A stretch of DNA of 64,000 bases from an uncultured Clostridia bacterium (GTDB lineage Bacteria; Bacillota; Clostridia; Christensenellales; UBA1242). Each line of letters starts with the position of its first letter. Positions within the stretch are counted from its first letter, which is position 1. The notes beneath the pieces were generated by a model. It was not told where the DNA came from and ran no database searches. It was given only the letters and a program-made list of their open reading frames with translations. The stretch covers positions 73,068 through 137,067 of the forward strand of contig CAKVGZ010000002.1 of NCBI GenBank assembly GCA_934747765.1. The letters are read 5' to 3'. Below are positions 53,035-62,778 of this stretch, in pieces. The position numbers were made by a program, and so were the translations under genes.

Positions 53035-54510
53035 TAGTAGAATGCAAATTATTCCGCCCTTTCCTTCGTTAATAATTCTTCCAAGAGTTTTTCTCATCTT
53101 TCTTTGTGCTTCAACTGGCATCAAAGTAATCTTTGAATTGATTCCTTCATTAACAAGCGAACTCAAACTCTTTCCAAACATATTTGTTTCCCAAATTGCT
53201 TTTGGATTTTGCTCAAACTCACTCATGAGATATTTAACAAGTTCTTCGCTTTGAGCTTGACTCCCAACAATTGGATTAACTTCTGTTTCAATATCCACAC
53301 TCATAATATGCAAACTTGGTGCAGATGCTTTGAGTTTAACTCCGAATTTTGAACCTTGTTTAACAATTTCTGGGTCTTCAAGGCTCATATCTTCTGCGTT
53401 AGGCATAACAATTCCATAACCTTTTTCTTTCACATCCTGAAGAGCAACCTTAATTTTGTCATACTCGAATTTGGCATGAGCAAGTTGTTTGATGTAAGAT
53501 ATAAGTTTGAAATCGTCCGAAACGTCAATTCCACATTGTTCGGAAAGAACGCGATAGAACAATCCTTGTTTTGGGGTTATTTCAAAATAGATTTTCCCCT
53601 CACCCATTTTGATTGACGAAACAACAACTGGTTCAAAATCTTCACTTTCAAGGAAAGCAACGTTAGTTTTGTCAATTTGACCAATTTTGTTGGCATTTTC
53701 TCCAAACTTTTTGATTTCAGAAATCACGCTTTCAATGATTGGATGGTTGTATGGCAACGCTTGCATCCATTGAGGCATTTTAACTTTCAACGATTTAATT
53801 GGGAATTCAAGAAGGATTTTCTCAAAAATGTCGTCAATGTTGTTTTGATTCAATTTCAAAACATCAATTGCCAAAACTGGAACGCCATATTTCGCCTCAA
53901 GTGACTTTGACAATTTTTTTGCTTCGTCAGATTTTGGATTTTTTGTGTTTAAGACAACAACAAAAGGCTTTCCTTGTTCATTCAATTCTCTAACAACTCT
54001 TTCCTCTGCTTCAACATAACTTGAACGAGGAATTTCTGAGATACTGCCATCGGTCGTCAAAACAATTCCAATTGTTGAGTGTTCATCAATAACTTTTTTG
54101 GTTCCCAGCTCCGCCGCCTCTTCAAAAGGCATTTCTTCTTCGGACCAAGGAGTTTTAACAAGACGTTTTCTGTCACCTTCTTCATGACCAATTGCACCGT
54201 CAATCAAATAGCCAACGCAATCTATCATTCTCACGTTCATGTCCACATTTTCGCCAACTCGAATTGAAGCCGCTTTGCTTGGAATGAATCTTGGTTGAGT
54301 TGTCATAATTGTTTTTCCATCAGCACTTTGTGGGAGTTCATCAATTGTTCTTTCTTTAATATTTTTATCTGTGATGTTTGGCACAACAAGATTTTGCATG
54401 AACTGAGTTATAAAAGTTGACTTTCCACATCTAACAGGGCCAACAACGCCAACGTAAATATCTCCTCCTGTTCTTTTTGCAATATCTTCATATAGACCAT
54501 AATTTTCCAT
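53032..54510 (-). CDS. spoIVA: Stage IV sporulation protein A (492 aa)
   Basis: ATPase that polymerises as the base of the spore coat. N-terminal IAKRTGGDIYVGVVGPVRCGKSTFI (Walker A), TMTTQPRFIP-like switch, VGYLIDGAIGHEEG, VVLNTKNP (G4-like), and the conserved C-terminus RKTLGRIINEGKGGIICILL. Full family length. GGAGG 7 nt before the ATG. Its presence is strong evidence for endospore formation. Confidence 0.97.
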   Translation of the reverse strand: MENYGLYEDIAKRTGGDIYVGVVGPVRCGKSTFITQFMQNLVVPNITDKNIKERTIDELPQSADGKTIMTTQPRFIPSKAASIRVGENVDMNVRMIDCVGYLIDGAIGHEEGDRKRLVKTPWSEEEMPFEEAAELGTKKVIDEHSTIGIVLTTDGSISEIPRSSYVEAEERVVRELNEQGKPFVVVLNTKNPKSDEAKKLSKSLEAKYGVPVLAIDVLKLNQNNIDDIFEKILLEFPIKSLKVKMPQWMQALPYNHPIIESVISEIKKFGENANKIGQIDKTNVAFLESEDFEPVVVSSIKMGEGKIYFEITPKQGLFYRVLSEQCGIDVSDDFKLISYIKQLAHAKFEYDKIKVALQDVKEKGYGIVMPNAEDMSLEDPEIVKQGSKFGVKLKASAPSLHIMSVDIETEVNPIVGSQAQSEELVKYLMSEFEQNPKAIWETNMFGKSLSSLVNEGINSKITLMPVEAQRKMRKTLGRIINEGKGGIICILL

Positions 54511-54614
54511 ATAAAACCTCCAAGAGTGATAATCTATTTTATGGCCTAGGAATTTCGATTATGCTAAATGTGAAAAGAAAATTGAATAGAATAAAATATA
54601 CTCTAAAAAAATGC

Positions 54615-54643
54615 TTGCAAAAATAATAATATTGTGATATATT
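54615..54643 (+). promoter_or_regulatory. tRNA-Leu promoter
   Basis: TTGCAA, 17-nt spacer, TATATT. Confidence 0.75.
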
Positions 54644-54663
54644 CTATCTTGCAAACAAATAAT

Positions 54664-54749
54664 GCCGAAGTGCTGGAATGGTAGACGGAGCGGACTCAAA
54701 ATCCGCCGAGGGCAACCTCATGAGGGTTCGAGTCCCTCCTTCGGCACCA
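54664..54749 (+). tRNA. tRNA-Leu (CAA)
   Basis: Acceptor GCCGAAG / CTTCGGC, anticodon loop CTCAAAA (CAA), long variable arm GAGGGCAACCTCATG region, T-loop GGTTCGAGTCC, encoded CCA. Confidence 0.96.
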
Positions 54750-54759
54750 AACAAGAATA

Positions 54760-54797
54760 AAACGAACCAAGAAAATTCAAGGTCCGTTTTATTTTTT
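54760..54797 (+). terminator. tRNA-Leu terminator
   Basis: AAAACG-ACC / GGT-CGTTTT imperfect hairpin followed by ATTTTTT. Confidence 0.65.
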
Positions 54798-54865
54798 GTA
54801 AAGATTGGTTTGTAAATTATATGAAATATATCTCCATTTAAACGAAATTAATTGATGATAAAAGG

Positions 54866-56593
54866 TTACTTCGTGTCATTTTGAATCGTATATCCTGAGT
54901 ATGTATTATTAGTTTTAGTGTTTTTTTTAACTCTTGTTTGTTCTTTAGACTCTTCTAATAATCTTTTCTTTAGATGCTTGTAATACTCATAATTGCCGTT
55001 ATAAACCACAATTTTTCCGTTATCAAATTCAATGGTTTTTTCTGCAAATTTATTGATAAAATAACGATCGTGCGAAACGAATATTACGGTACCATCAAAA
55101 TCTTCAATTGCCTTTTCTAAAACTTCTTTAGTTGGTATATCAATATGGTTAGTCGGCTCATCAAAAACCAAACTATTAACATTTTGTTGCAACAAACTAG
55201 CCAAACGAAGTCTTATTCTTTCACCACCTGACAAATTCTTTACTTTTTTATTAACATCTTCTTTATAAAATTGAAAAGCCGCTAAAATTTGACGAGCACG
55301 CTGTTCATGAACCGCTGTTTCATATTTGAAACATTCCAACAATGTTTGGTTATCATTTTCGAAATCTATAATTTGCGGAAGATAGCCAACTTTAACACCT
55401 GGCCCAATAATAACATCACCAGAATGTTCCAAAGATTGCAGACCAAGCAATGTCTTTACAAAAGTAGATTTCCCACTTCCATTTGAGCCTATTAAGGCAA
55501 TCCTCTCTCCTGCAGCAATTGTCAAATCAATACCATCTAAAATTTTTCTTCCATCTGGAGCTATAACTATTAGATTTTTGGTTTCAAAAACCCTTTTACT
55601 TGATTTTCTTTCTTCATTAAAACCAATCTTTATGTTTTTTTGTTCTTGCGGTCTCTCAATCTTTTTTGCTAAAATTCTGTCTAATTGAGATTGTAAAGCA
55701 TGTGCCCTATTACAAAGGGTTGAACTGTTTGTTGCCATTCCTCTTTCAGCAAAATATTTAATCTGCTCTTGAAGTCTTTTTATGATTAACTGTTGATCAG
55801 CATATGCCGCCATTTGCTTTTCAAAATCTCTTTCTCTTTCTTCTAAATAGCCAGTGTAGTTTGTATTATAAACTTTTGGTTCAATGCCGGACAAGTCCAA
55901 AATTTTTGTTGACATTTTGTCTAGAAAATATCTATCGTGTGACACAATAACGCTAGCACCTTTGAAACTTTTAATATATTCTTCAAGCCATTCGATTCTT
56001 TCAATATCCAAATGGTTTGTTGGTTCATCTAATAAGATCAATTGAGGTTTTTGCAATAGTGCCTTGGCTAATTGAACAAGAGTTTTCTCTCCACCACTCA
56101 AAGACGAATATTCTTGATATAACATTGTTTCGCTAATTTTCAACCCCTTACACACAGTGTTAATTTGCACATCCGTATAGTATCCGCCCTTGTTTGAGAA
56201 TTCTTCCATAACTTTACAATATCTTTCTAGGGCTCTATCATATTCATCTTGCGAAGATGGATTCGCCATAATGTCTTCATATTTTTTTATTTTTGTAGCC
56301 AATTCATTAACTTCTACAAAAACATCTTTGATTACCTCAAAAACAATTCTATTATCCACTCTATCTGCAGAAGTTTGGTCTAAATAGGCAACACTAGCAT
56401 CTTTTTTAATATTAACGACACCTTTATCTGCACGTTCCACTCCAGCAATTATTCTTAACAATGTGGATTTTCCACAGCCGTTTGGTCCGACAATTGAAAT
56501 TGATTCACCTTCATTCAAAGAAAAAGATACGTCTTCAAAAAGTTGTCCGTATCCGAAATTTTTAGATAATTTGTTTACATCTAAAATAATCAT
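54866..56593 (-). CDS. ABC-F family ATPase, second copy (575 aa)
   Basis: Two ATPase domains: GPNGCGKST, LSGGEKTLVQ, ILLDEPTNHLD; linker with RLQEQIKYFAERGMATNS (about 230-300); GSNGSGKST, LSGGERIRLRL, LVFDEPTNHID. The C-terminal extension is Lys/Thr-rich. Of the ribosome-acting ABC-F class; the overall look is close to clostridial antibiotic-protection members but the specificity is not readable. It is not closely related to the 26.7-kb copy. TTA-rich codons and a tRNA-adjacent position suggest acquisition. Confidence 0.85.
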   Translation of the reverse strand: MIILDVNKLSKNFGYGQLFEDVSFSLNEGESISIVGPNGCGKSTLLRIIAGVERADKGVVNIKKDASVAYLDQTSADRVDNRIVFEVIKDVFVEVNELATKIKKYEDIMANPSSQDEYDRALERYCKVMEEFSNKGGYYTDVQINTVCKGLKISETMLYQEYSSLSGGEKTLVQLAKALLQKPQLILLDEPTNHLDIERIEWLEEYIKSFKGASVIVSHDRYFLDKMSTKILDLSGIEPKVYNTNYTGYLEERERDFEKQMAAYADQQLIIKRLQEQIKYFAERGMATNSSTLCNRAHALQSQLDRILAKKIERPQEQKNIKIGFNEERKSSKRVFETKNLIVIAPDGRKILDGIDLTIAAGERIALIGSNGSGKSTFVKTLLGLQSLEHSGDVIIGPGVKVGYLPQIIDFENDNQTLLECFKYETAVHEQRARQILAAFQFYKEDVNKKVKNLSGGERIRLRLASLLQQNVNSLVFDEPTNHIDIPTKEVLEKAIEDFDGTVIFVSHDRYFINKFAEKTIEFDNGKIVVYNGNYEYYKHLKKRLLEESKEQTRVKKNTKTNNTYSGYTIQNDTK

Positions 56594-56610
56594 TATACAT
56601 CTCCGATATT

Positions 56611-56639
56611 ATTGTAGAACTAATTTATAATTTTGTCAA
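56611..56639 (-). promoter_or_regulatory. Promoter of the second ABC-F gene
   Basis: TTGACA, 17-nt spacer, TACAAT, then GGAG and the ATG about 17 nt on. The leader is too short for ribosome-stall attenuation. Confidence 0.8.
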
Positions 56640-56901
56640 TGCTTCACTTGTTGAATCACATCTCTCATAGCACAAAAGAACGGCATAATATCCGCTGGCG
56701 GAGCAAGTTTTTTAAATTCTTCACTATTTCAAAACCTGTTAAACATTGCTATCCCTTGTCTAAAGGCTGGGATTGCAATTCGCGCAGTATATGTATAATT
56801 CATTTGTTATTAATGTATACAATTGCTGAAAGTTTTTAAAAATTTTTGAAAATCAGGGATGCCTTGTTTTGTCCACAAATCTTTCACCAAGGTCTGCATA
56901 A
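56640..56901. other. Degraded, probably foreign sequence between ABC-F and tex
   Basis: No intact gene. On the minus strand short open stretches end in stops (for example one reading ASGYYAVLLCYERCDS before a stop near 56622). Base composition is less AT-rich than nearby spacers. I read it as leftover of the DNA that brought in the ABC-F gene. Confidence 0.45.
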
Positions 56902-59058
56902 CTATTCCTCAACGTCTTTTATGCTAAGTTGAATTCTCTTTTTTGCAACGTCAACGCCTATTACTTTTACTTTCACTTGGTCGCCAACTTTTAAAACATC
57001 ACTTGGCACTTTTACATAATTCTTTGAAATTTGAGATATATGCACCAAGCCATCTTGGTGAACTCCAATGTCAACAAAAGCACCAAAGTCGATGACATTT
57101 CGAACAACTCCGTCCAGCACCATTCCAACTTTCAGGTCTTCAAGACTCAAGATGTCACTTCGAAGAACTGGTTTTGGAAGGTCATCACGTATGTCGCGCC
57201 CAGGTTTTAAAAGTTCACTGACGATATCTGTTAAAGTGATTTCGCCCACATCCAGCAATTTTGCCACTTCTTTCTCACCTTTAAGTTTGATTAATGAAGG
57301 CAAAGATGAAATGTTTCCATTTTTAACGTCTTCTTCTGTGAAATTGAACAATTTCAGAAGATTTTTTGTTGCTTGATAACTTTCTGGATGGACGGAAGTG
57401 TTGTCAAGAATGGTTTCTCCGCCAACAATTCTCAAGAATCCTGCACATTGTTCGTAGGCTTTTTGACCAAGTTTTGGAACTTCCAACAACTGAGTTCTAT
57501 TTTCGAATTTTTTGATTTTTGTTCTATATGTGCAAATGTTTTTTGCAATTCCACTGTTAAGTCCAGAAACAAACGACAGCAAGCTTGGTGAAGCCGTGTT
57601 TAGGTCAACCCCAACGCTATTAACACAATCTTCAACAACTCCGTCCAACACTTCTGTCAATCGATTTTGAGGCATATCATGTTGATACTGCCCAACTCCT
57701 ATGCTTTTTACATCAATTTTGATGAGCTCCGCCAAAGGGTCTTGAAGACGTCTTGCAATGCTGACAGCACTTCTCAGCGAAACATCAAAGTCTGGAAATT
57801 CCTGAGCGCCAAGTTTGCTTGCGCTGTAGACAGACGCGCCTGCTTCATTGACCATGGCATAACTGACGGGTCTATCAATTTCTTTTATTAGCGAAGCAAC
57901 AAAAATCTCACTTTCTTTGCTTGCAGTTCCATTTCCAATTGCAATAACATCAACCTTATATTTTTCGATAAGGTCTTTCAATTTTGCTTTGCTTTCTTCA
58001 ATTTTATTTTGTGGAGGTGTTGGATACACCACAGTTGTGGCCAAACATTGCCCACATTCATCGATAACTGCAATTTTGCAACCTGTTCGATAAGCTGGGT
58101 CAAATCCTAAAATGACCTTTCCTTTCAAAGGTGGAACCAAAAGCAAAGGACGCAAATTTACTTCAAACATTTTTATGGCTTGTTCGTCTGCCCTGTCTGT
58201 CATATCACTGCGAGCTTCACGTTCCAAAGAAGGGAAAATCAATCTGTCGTAGCTGTCTGCAATGCATTCTTCCAAAATTTGTTTTGTTGTTGAACCTTTC
58301 TTTATGACTACATCACCAATAATTTTCAAGCAAGCTTCTTCATCCACAACAATTTTAACTTTCAAACATTCCTCGTTCTTTCCACGATTAATTGCCAAAA
58401 TTCTGTGAGAAGGAATTTTTTTGATTTCTTCTTTGAAATCTTTATACATTTCATAAACGCTTGCATTTTCTTTGCTTTCATCAAGAGTTGTTGAAATAAT
58501 TCCTGTTTCGAAAATAAATTGTCTTAACGCTTTTCTAATCTCAGCATCATCCGAAATTGTTTCGGCAACAATGTCTTTTGCCCCGGCAAGTGCCTCTTGG
58601 GACGACTTAACACCTTTTTCGTCATTCACAAATTTGTTTGCAATTTCACCAACATCTTCTTTTGTTGTTTGCTCAAAAATTAAATCTGCCAAAGGTTGAA
58701 GTCCTTTTTCAATTGCAACAGAAGCACGTGTTTTTCTTTTTTGTTTGTAAGGTCTGTAAATATCTTCAATTTCCGCCAAAGTTTCCGCGCTGTCGATTGA
58801 ATTTTTTAATTCGTCGGTCATTTTGCCTTGCTCGGAAATTGAATTGGAAACTTCTTCTTTTCTTTTTTCCAAATTTTTCAGATAGTTTAACCTGTCATTA
58901 AATTCTCTCAAAACTTGGTCATCACAACAACCTGTCAGTTCTTTTCTATATCTCGCAATGAACGGAATTGTGTTTCCTTCTTCGATCAGCTTTATTATAT
59001 TCGTTGAATGGTCAACTCTAATTCCAAATTCCTTACTTAGTCTTTCTGGAAAATTCAT
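56902..59058 (-). CDS. Tex-family RNA-binding transcription accessory protein (718 aa)
   Basis: N-terminal helical Tex region (TIPFIARYRKELTG), YqgF/RNase H-like domain (ILGFDPAYRTGCKIAVID), helix-hairpin-helix (NTASPSLLSFVSGLNSGIAKNI) and a C-terminal S1 RNA-binding domain (VGMVLDGVVRNVIDFGAFVDIGVHQDGLVHIS). Cytosolic; binds nucleic acid during transcription. GAGGT upstream of the ATG. Confidence 0.95.
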   Translation of the reverse strand: MNFPERLSKEFGIRVDHSTNIIKLIEEGNTIPFIARYRKELTGCCDDQVLREFNDRLNYLKNLEKRKEEVSNSISEQGKMTDELKNSIDSAETLAEIEDIYRPYKQKRKTRASVAIEKGLQPLADLIFEQTTKEDVGEIANKFVNDEKGVKSSQEALAGAKDIVAETISDDAEIRKALRQFIFETGIISTTLDESKENASVYEMYKDFKEEIKKIPSHRILAINRGKNEECLKVKIVVDEEACLKIIGDVVIKKGSTTKQILEECIADSYDRLIFPSLEREARSDMTDRADEQAIKMFEVNLRPLLLVPPLKGKVILGFDPAYRTGCKIAVIDECGQCLATTVVYPTPPQNKIEESKAKLKDLIEKYKVDVIAIGNGTASKESEIFVASLIKEIDRPVSYAMVNEAGASVYSASKLGAQEFPDFDVSLRSAVSIARRLQDPLAELIKIDVKSIGVGQYQHDMPQNRLTEVLDGVVEDCVNSVGVDLNTASPSLLSFVSGLNSGIAKNICTYRTKIKKFENRTQLLEVPKLGQKAYEQCAGFLRIVGGETILDNTSVHPESYQATKNLLKLFNFTEEDVKNGNISSLPSLIKLKGEKEVAKLLDVGEITLTDIVSELLKPGRDIRDDLPKPVLRSDILSLEDLKVGMVLDGVVRNVIDFGAFVDIGVHQDGLVHISQISKNYVKVPSDVLKVGDQVKVKVIGVDVAKKRIQLSIKDVEE

Positions 59059-59071
59059 CTAATACCTCATT

Positions 59072-59644
59072 CTAAATCGAACCTGTTTTTTCGTAGTTTG
59101 TTAATTTTTCTTTGAATTCTTCGATGGATTTTACTTCAACAAATTTTTCTTCCCAGTCATACATGTTTATTGTTTGCATGAGGTCATAAACTTCTTTAAG
59201 CACGTTGTTATCTCTATCAATATTCAAGAACAAGATTTGTTTGCTACACATAACAGCAAACACAATTTCACTCAGTGTGCCCCATGTCCCACGGAAACAA
59301 ACAACCAAGTCGGCCTCATCAACAAGGTCGATTGACCTTATCAGAAATTTTGCATTGCGCGATGCAGTGGTTGGCTTTATATAACGCATTTTCATATCTT
59401 TGTTGCCTGCGAAACCAAATTCTGTTATATGTTCATTTTCGTCAACACCAGGGGAATATCCCAAAACATCTCCCCCTCTTTCAAACATTTTGTTTGCAAC
59501 AATTTCAGGAATGCCAATGCATCCGCCTGTTGTCAAACGATAATTATTTTTAAGACACCAGTCCACAAGCACGTCTGCCCATTTTGAATTTGTTTCATTA
59601 ACTGACGTGTTGTTTGCATGGCCTATAACGCAAATATTTTTCAT
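59072..59644 (-). CDS. SLOG/LOG-family Rossmann-fold protein (190 aa)
   Basis: Rossmann nucleotide-binding fold with TTGGCIGIPEIVANKMFE (Gly-rich loop) and RGTWGTLSEIVFAVMCSKQILFLN, the GGxGTxxE-type site altered to RGTWGTLSE. Lysine-decarboxylase-like or nucleotide-sensing members have this fold; the actual ligand is unknown. AAAGGAG before the ATG. Confidence 0.75.
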   Translation of the reverse strand: MKNICVIGHANNTSVNETNSKWADVLVDWCLKNNYRLTTGGCIGIPEIVANKMFERGGDVLGYSPGVDENEHITEFGFAGNKDMKMRYIKPTTASRNAKFLIRSIDLVDEADLVVCFRGTWGTLSEIVFAVMCSKQILFLNIDRDNNVLKEVYDLMQTINMYDWEEKFVEVKSIEEFKEKLTNYEKTGSI

Positions 59645-59656
59645 AATATACTCCTT

Positions 59657-61576
59657 TTACCAGCGACCTCCGCCTCCGCCACCGAAGCCTCCGCCACTGC
59701 GACCTCCGCCAAAATGTCCGCCACCTTTGCCAATTTTTCCAATTTTGCCCGAAGTTGTTTTAACCATAGCACGAGCTGAGTTAAACTGAACTGTGTTAAT
59801 TGAAGAAAGCATTCTCACTCCAATTAATGTTCCAATGACATCGGCATCGCTCTGATACCAAATTGGATTTCTTATTTCAATTTCTTTAAATTTTGACACC
59901 CAAATTCCGCTGATTCCAAAAACATAGGCAAACGGCAAAATGTCAAAAAATATTTCTGGATTTTCTTTTGCAAGTGTTTCAATTCTGTCTTTTTCTGCAT
60001 GAATAATGAAATTTTTAAGCCCAAACACTTTCCCAACTTGCTTATCTTTGCCTTCAACTCTATTGTCAAAAAACAATGCACAAACATTAAGTGCCGACAA
60101 AATTATAGGAACAAAAATTGTGAGCATGAAAGGATTTGAATACATTTCGAACAATATCACTGCAAGTGATATATACGTTCCAAGCAGAACTGCAATCGAG
60201 AGAGCAACTGCAACAATCATTTCCCATTTCCCAACGGTGCTGGATTTTTCTTTGCAAATCACTATGATAGACATCGCCAAGCCCAAAACCAAACCTATGG
60301 AGAAACAATTCATGATGGAAAAGAACTCAATTGCAACTTTTTGACCTATAAGATAATACATTATTCCCATCATAACAGCAAAAATTCCAACATAAAGATA
60401 TCTCAAAATTGAAATTGAATTATTGAAGAATCCTTCATTTTCATATTTGACGCCTGTTCTTGCGACATTTATTGCATTTGCAACATTTATGTTTTCAGTA
60501 TTGATGTCATAAGTTGTTGATTTTGCAAACATTGCATTAAACATTGTTGTTTCATAAGCCTTAAATGAATTGTCTGGGTCTTTGAGTTTTTCAAGGGTTG
60601 TGTGCCCTTCATTTTCAACAATCTTTATAAATCCTTTATTTGCCCAATACAAAATTAGGGAAGACATGTCACCTTGATTAACAGTTTTGTCAATGATGAA
60701 CCCTGCATCCGCAGGAGTTATTCCATCTGGAGCAGAAAACTCCACTATTGGAACAATTTTGTTCTTATTATTCTTTATGAAGAAAAACGCAGTTCCAGCA
60801 ATCATCAAAGCGAATGCGCAAACAAGAATGATAATGTCGGTTTTGTTGGACAATTTTTCTGTTTTGAAATAACCTTCTTCAAGCACTGTTCTCGCAGTGA
60901 TTCCACTAAATGGTTTTAAAGTGCCGGAATATGAAAAAGTGACAGTTGACGATGAAATTGTTTCTTCAAAAACTTTTTCCGTGTCATTTTCTAACACATA
61001 GAATGTTATTTTTCTATCAGAAATTGGTTTTTCAAACGTGACTTTCAAGTTAATGTTTGAAATTGTGGTGTCCCACTGATTTCCCACAAGGTTGTAATAA
61101 AATTGGTCAAAATCCGTTATCTTATCATCTCCAAGTGAAACCTTATAGGTTATAGAATATGTTTCCGTGCTATTTGCATAATGAGCCGAACTTCCAATTT
61201 GAAGGACATAATTGCCCCCTTTCGTATAAAAATCATATTCATGAGAAGTGCACTGCGCTTCGGAAACCGATATTTTATAATTCTTTGAATGATTTTTTCC
61301 ATTTTCAGTGTACGAAATATTTTGGTAGATTGGAATTTGTCTAAAAATGCCATGACTCCTTTTCATGAAGGTCACATCAATTTTTTCTTTAATATCCAGC
61401 GAATTATCTTCATTGACAACAACTTCACTTGCATATCCAGTTATTTTATATTCCTTTTCTGCAGAAGTGCTCTTGCCATCGTAAACAAAATTAAAGATAA
61501 AAATGAGAGCAATAATCAAAATTACAACTCCCATTAATACAAACGGCAAAAATGTTCTAACGCCTCTTTTACTCAT
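59657..61576 (-). CDS. DUF2207-family membrane protein with Gly-rich tail (639 aa)
   Basis: N-terminal signal/membrane helix (about 8-32), extracellular DUF2207 beta domain (about 40-235; GIFRQIPIYQNI), membrane helix at 245-267, cytosolic part, four more helices (about 390-500), and a C-terminal tail of repeated Gly/Phe/Arg (GGGFGGGGGG). Its start is 5 nt after the lemA stop, and this DUF2207-LemA pairing is widespread. Role in envelope maintenance is inferred from neighbours in other bacteria only. Confidence 0.88.
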   Translation of the reverse strand: MSKRGVRTFLPFVLMGVVILIIALIFIFNFVYDGKSTSAEKEYKITGYASEVVVNEDNSLDIKEKIDVTFMKRSHGIFRQIPIYQNISYTENGKNHSKNYKISVSEAQCTSHEYDFYTKGGNYVLQIGSSAHYANSTETYSITYKVSLGDDKITDFDQFYYNLVGNQWDTTISNINLKVTFEKPISDRKITFYVLENDTEKVFEETISSSTVTFSYSGTLKPFSGITARTVLEEGYFKTEKLSNKTDIIILVCAFALMIAGTAFFFIKNNKNKIVPIVEFSAPDGITPADAGFIIDKTVNQGDMSSLILYWANKGFIKIVENEGHTTLEKLKDPDNSFKAYETTMFNAMFAKSTTYDINTENINVANAINVARTGVKYENEGFFNNSISILRYLYVGIFAVMMGIMYYLIGQKVAIEFFSIMNCFSIGLVLGLAMSIIVICKEKSSTVGKWEMIVAVALSIAVLLGTYISLAVILFEMYSNPFMLTIFVPIILSALNVCALFFDNRVEGKDKQVGKVFGLKNFIIHAEKDRIETLAKENPEIFFDILPFAYVFGISGIWVSKFKEIEIRNPIWYQSDADVIGTLIGVRMLSSINTVQFNSARAMVKTTSGKIGKIGKGGGHFGGGRSGGGFGGGGGGRW

Positions 61577-61581
61577 AGTTT

Positions 61582-62172
61582 TTAGAACTCAACCTTAACA
61601 TTTTTTCTTTCTTCGGCACTATCAACTTCAAACAAAGGTTTCTTTTCAAATTTAAACCAACGAGCAATGATATTGCTTGGGAAAACTTCTCTTCTGGTGT
61701 TATAAGTTTTGGTCACACCGTTATAATATTTTCTTGAAGAAGCAATTTCATTTTCAAGTTGTTTAAGAGTGTTTTGCAAATCGTTAAAGTTTTTATCTGC
61801 CTTAAGTTCTGGATATTTCTCAATAACAACAGCAAGTTGTTTGAGAACATTTCCTAAATTAGCTTCACTTGCAATTTTGTCATCCATAGAGTTTGCTTGC
61901 GCACAAGCATTTCTTGCTGCAATAACTCTTTCCAAGGTTTCTTTTTCATGCTTTGCATAACCTTTAACAGTTTCAACAAGATTTGGAATCAAATCGTATC
62001 TTTTTTTCAAGTATATGTCCATAGTTGAGAACGCTTCTTCAATATTGTTTTTTAAGCGTACAAAACTATTATATGTGGACATAATCCACACCATAATAAT
62101 AATTAAAATAAGAGCAACAACTCCCGCAACTATGCCACCGACAATCGCACCAATTCCACACAAAAAGTTCAT
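61582..62172 (-). CDS. LemA family protein (196 aa)
   Basis: AAAGGAG sets the ATG at 62172. One N-terminal membrane helix (about 5-30), then the LemA coiled-coil domain with YNSFVRLKNNIEEAFSTMDIYLKKRYDLIPNLVETVKGYAKHE-type signature and YNTRREVFPSNIIARWF. Upstream of and coupled to the DUF2207 gene. Confidence 0.94.
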   Translation of the reverse strand: MNFLCGIGAIVGGIVAGVVALILIIIMVWIMSTYNSFVRLKNNIEEAFSTMDIYLKKRYDLIPNLVETVKGYAKHEKETLERVIAARNACAQANSMDDKIASEANLGNVLKQLAVVIEKYPELKADKNFNDLQNTLKQLENEIASSRKYYNGVTKTYNTRREVFPSNIIARWFKFEKKPLFEVDSAEERKNVKVEF

Positions 62173-62237
62173 TTTTTTCTCCTTTTTCATATATATATTA
62201 GTACATTTAAAAAAATAAGTCAAATAAAGGAATAGAA

Positions 62238-62768
62238 ATGTCAGAAAATAATAAAGAAATTTTGTTGGTGGATTTAAACGACAATCCAATAGGAAAAATG
62301 AAAAAGTTAGATGGGCACAAAAAACCATTTCTCCACCGAGCTTTTTCCATCTATCTTATTAACAGAAACAAAGTTTTGATTCAAAAGCGATCCATAAAAA
62401 AATATCACAGTGGTGGACTTTGGGCAAATGCTTGTTGCTCCCACCCGATATCTGAGGATATTATGTCCGAAGCCAACAAACGTCTTGAAGAAGAATTGGG
62501 AATAACCGCAAAAATTAAATTAAAAAATTTGTTTGATTTTGTTTATTATGCCCAACTTGGCACAGTGTTCGAATATGAATTTGACTATGTTTTACTTGGA
62601 AAATATGATGGTCACATAAATTTAAATACCGAAGAAGTTGAAGATTTTGAATGGATAGAAATTAGCAAATTAGAAAAGGAGTTAATAGAGAAACCAGAAA
62701 AATTTGCACCATGGTTTTTGATTTCCGCTCCAAATGTCATTAAAAAAATAAAAAATAGTTTAAAGTAA
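62238..62768 (+). CDS. idi: Isopentenyl-diphosphate delta-isomerase, type I (176 aa)
   Basis: Nudix-fold isomerase that interconverts IPP and DMAPP. GLWANACCSHP carries the catalytic Cys, EANKRLEEELGI the Nudix-like Glu helix, and FEYEFDYVLLGKYDG follows. AAAGGA before the ATG. Many Firmicutes use the unrelated flavin-dependent type II enzyme, so a type I gene is a mild surprise. Confidence 0.94.
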   Translation: MSENNKEILLVDLNDNPIGKMKKLDGHKKPFLHRAFSIYLINRNKVLIQKRSIKKYHSGGLWANACCSHPISEDIMSEANKRLEEELGITAKIKLKNLFDFVYYAQLGTVFEYEFDYVLLGKYDGHINLNTEEVEDFEWIEISKLEKELIEKPEKFAPWFLISAPNVIKKIKNSLK

Positions 62769-62778
62769 ACTATTTTTA
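62752..62778. terminator. Terminator overlapping the idi stop
   Basis: AAATAGTTTA / TAAACTATTT hairpin followed by T-run; also serves the convergent gene. Confidence 0.8.

Noticed and set aside
56633..56839. 68-aa plus-strand open frame between ABC-F and tex
   Set aside because: No ribosome site and it overlaps the minus-strand ABC-F promoter; treated as part of a degraded spacer.
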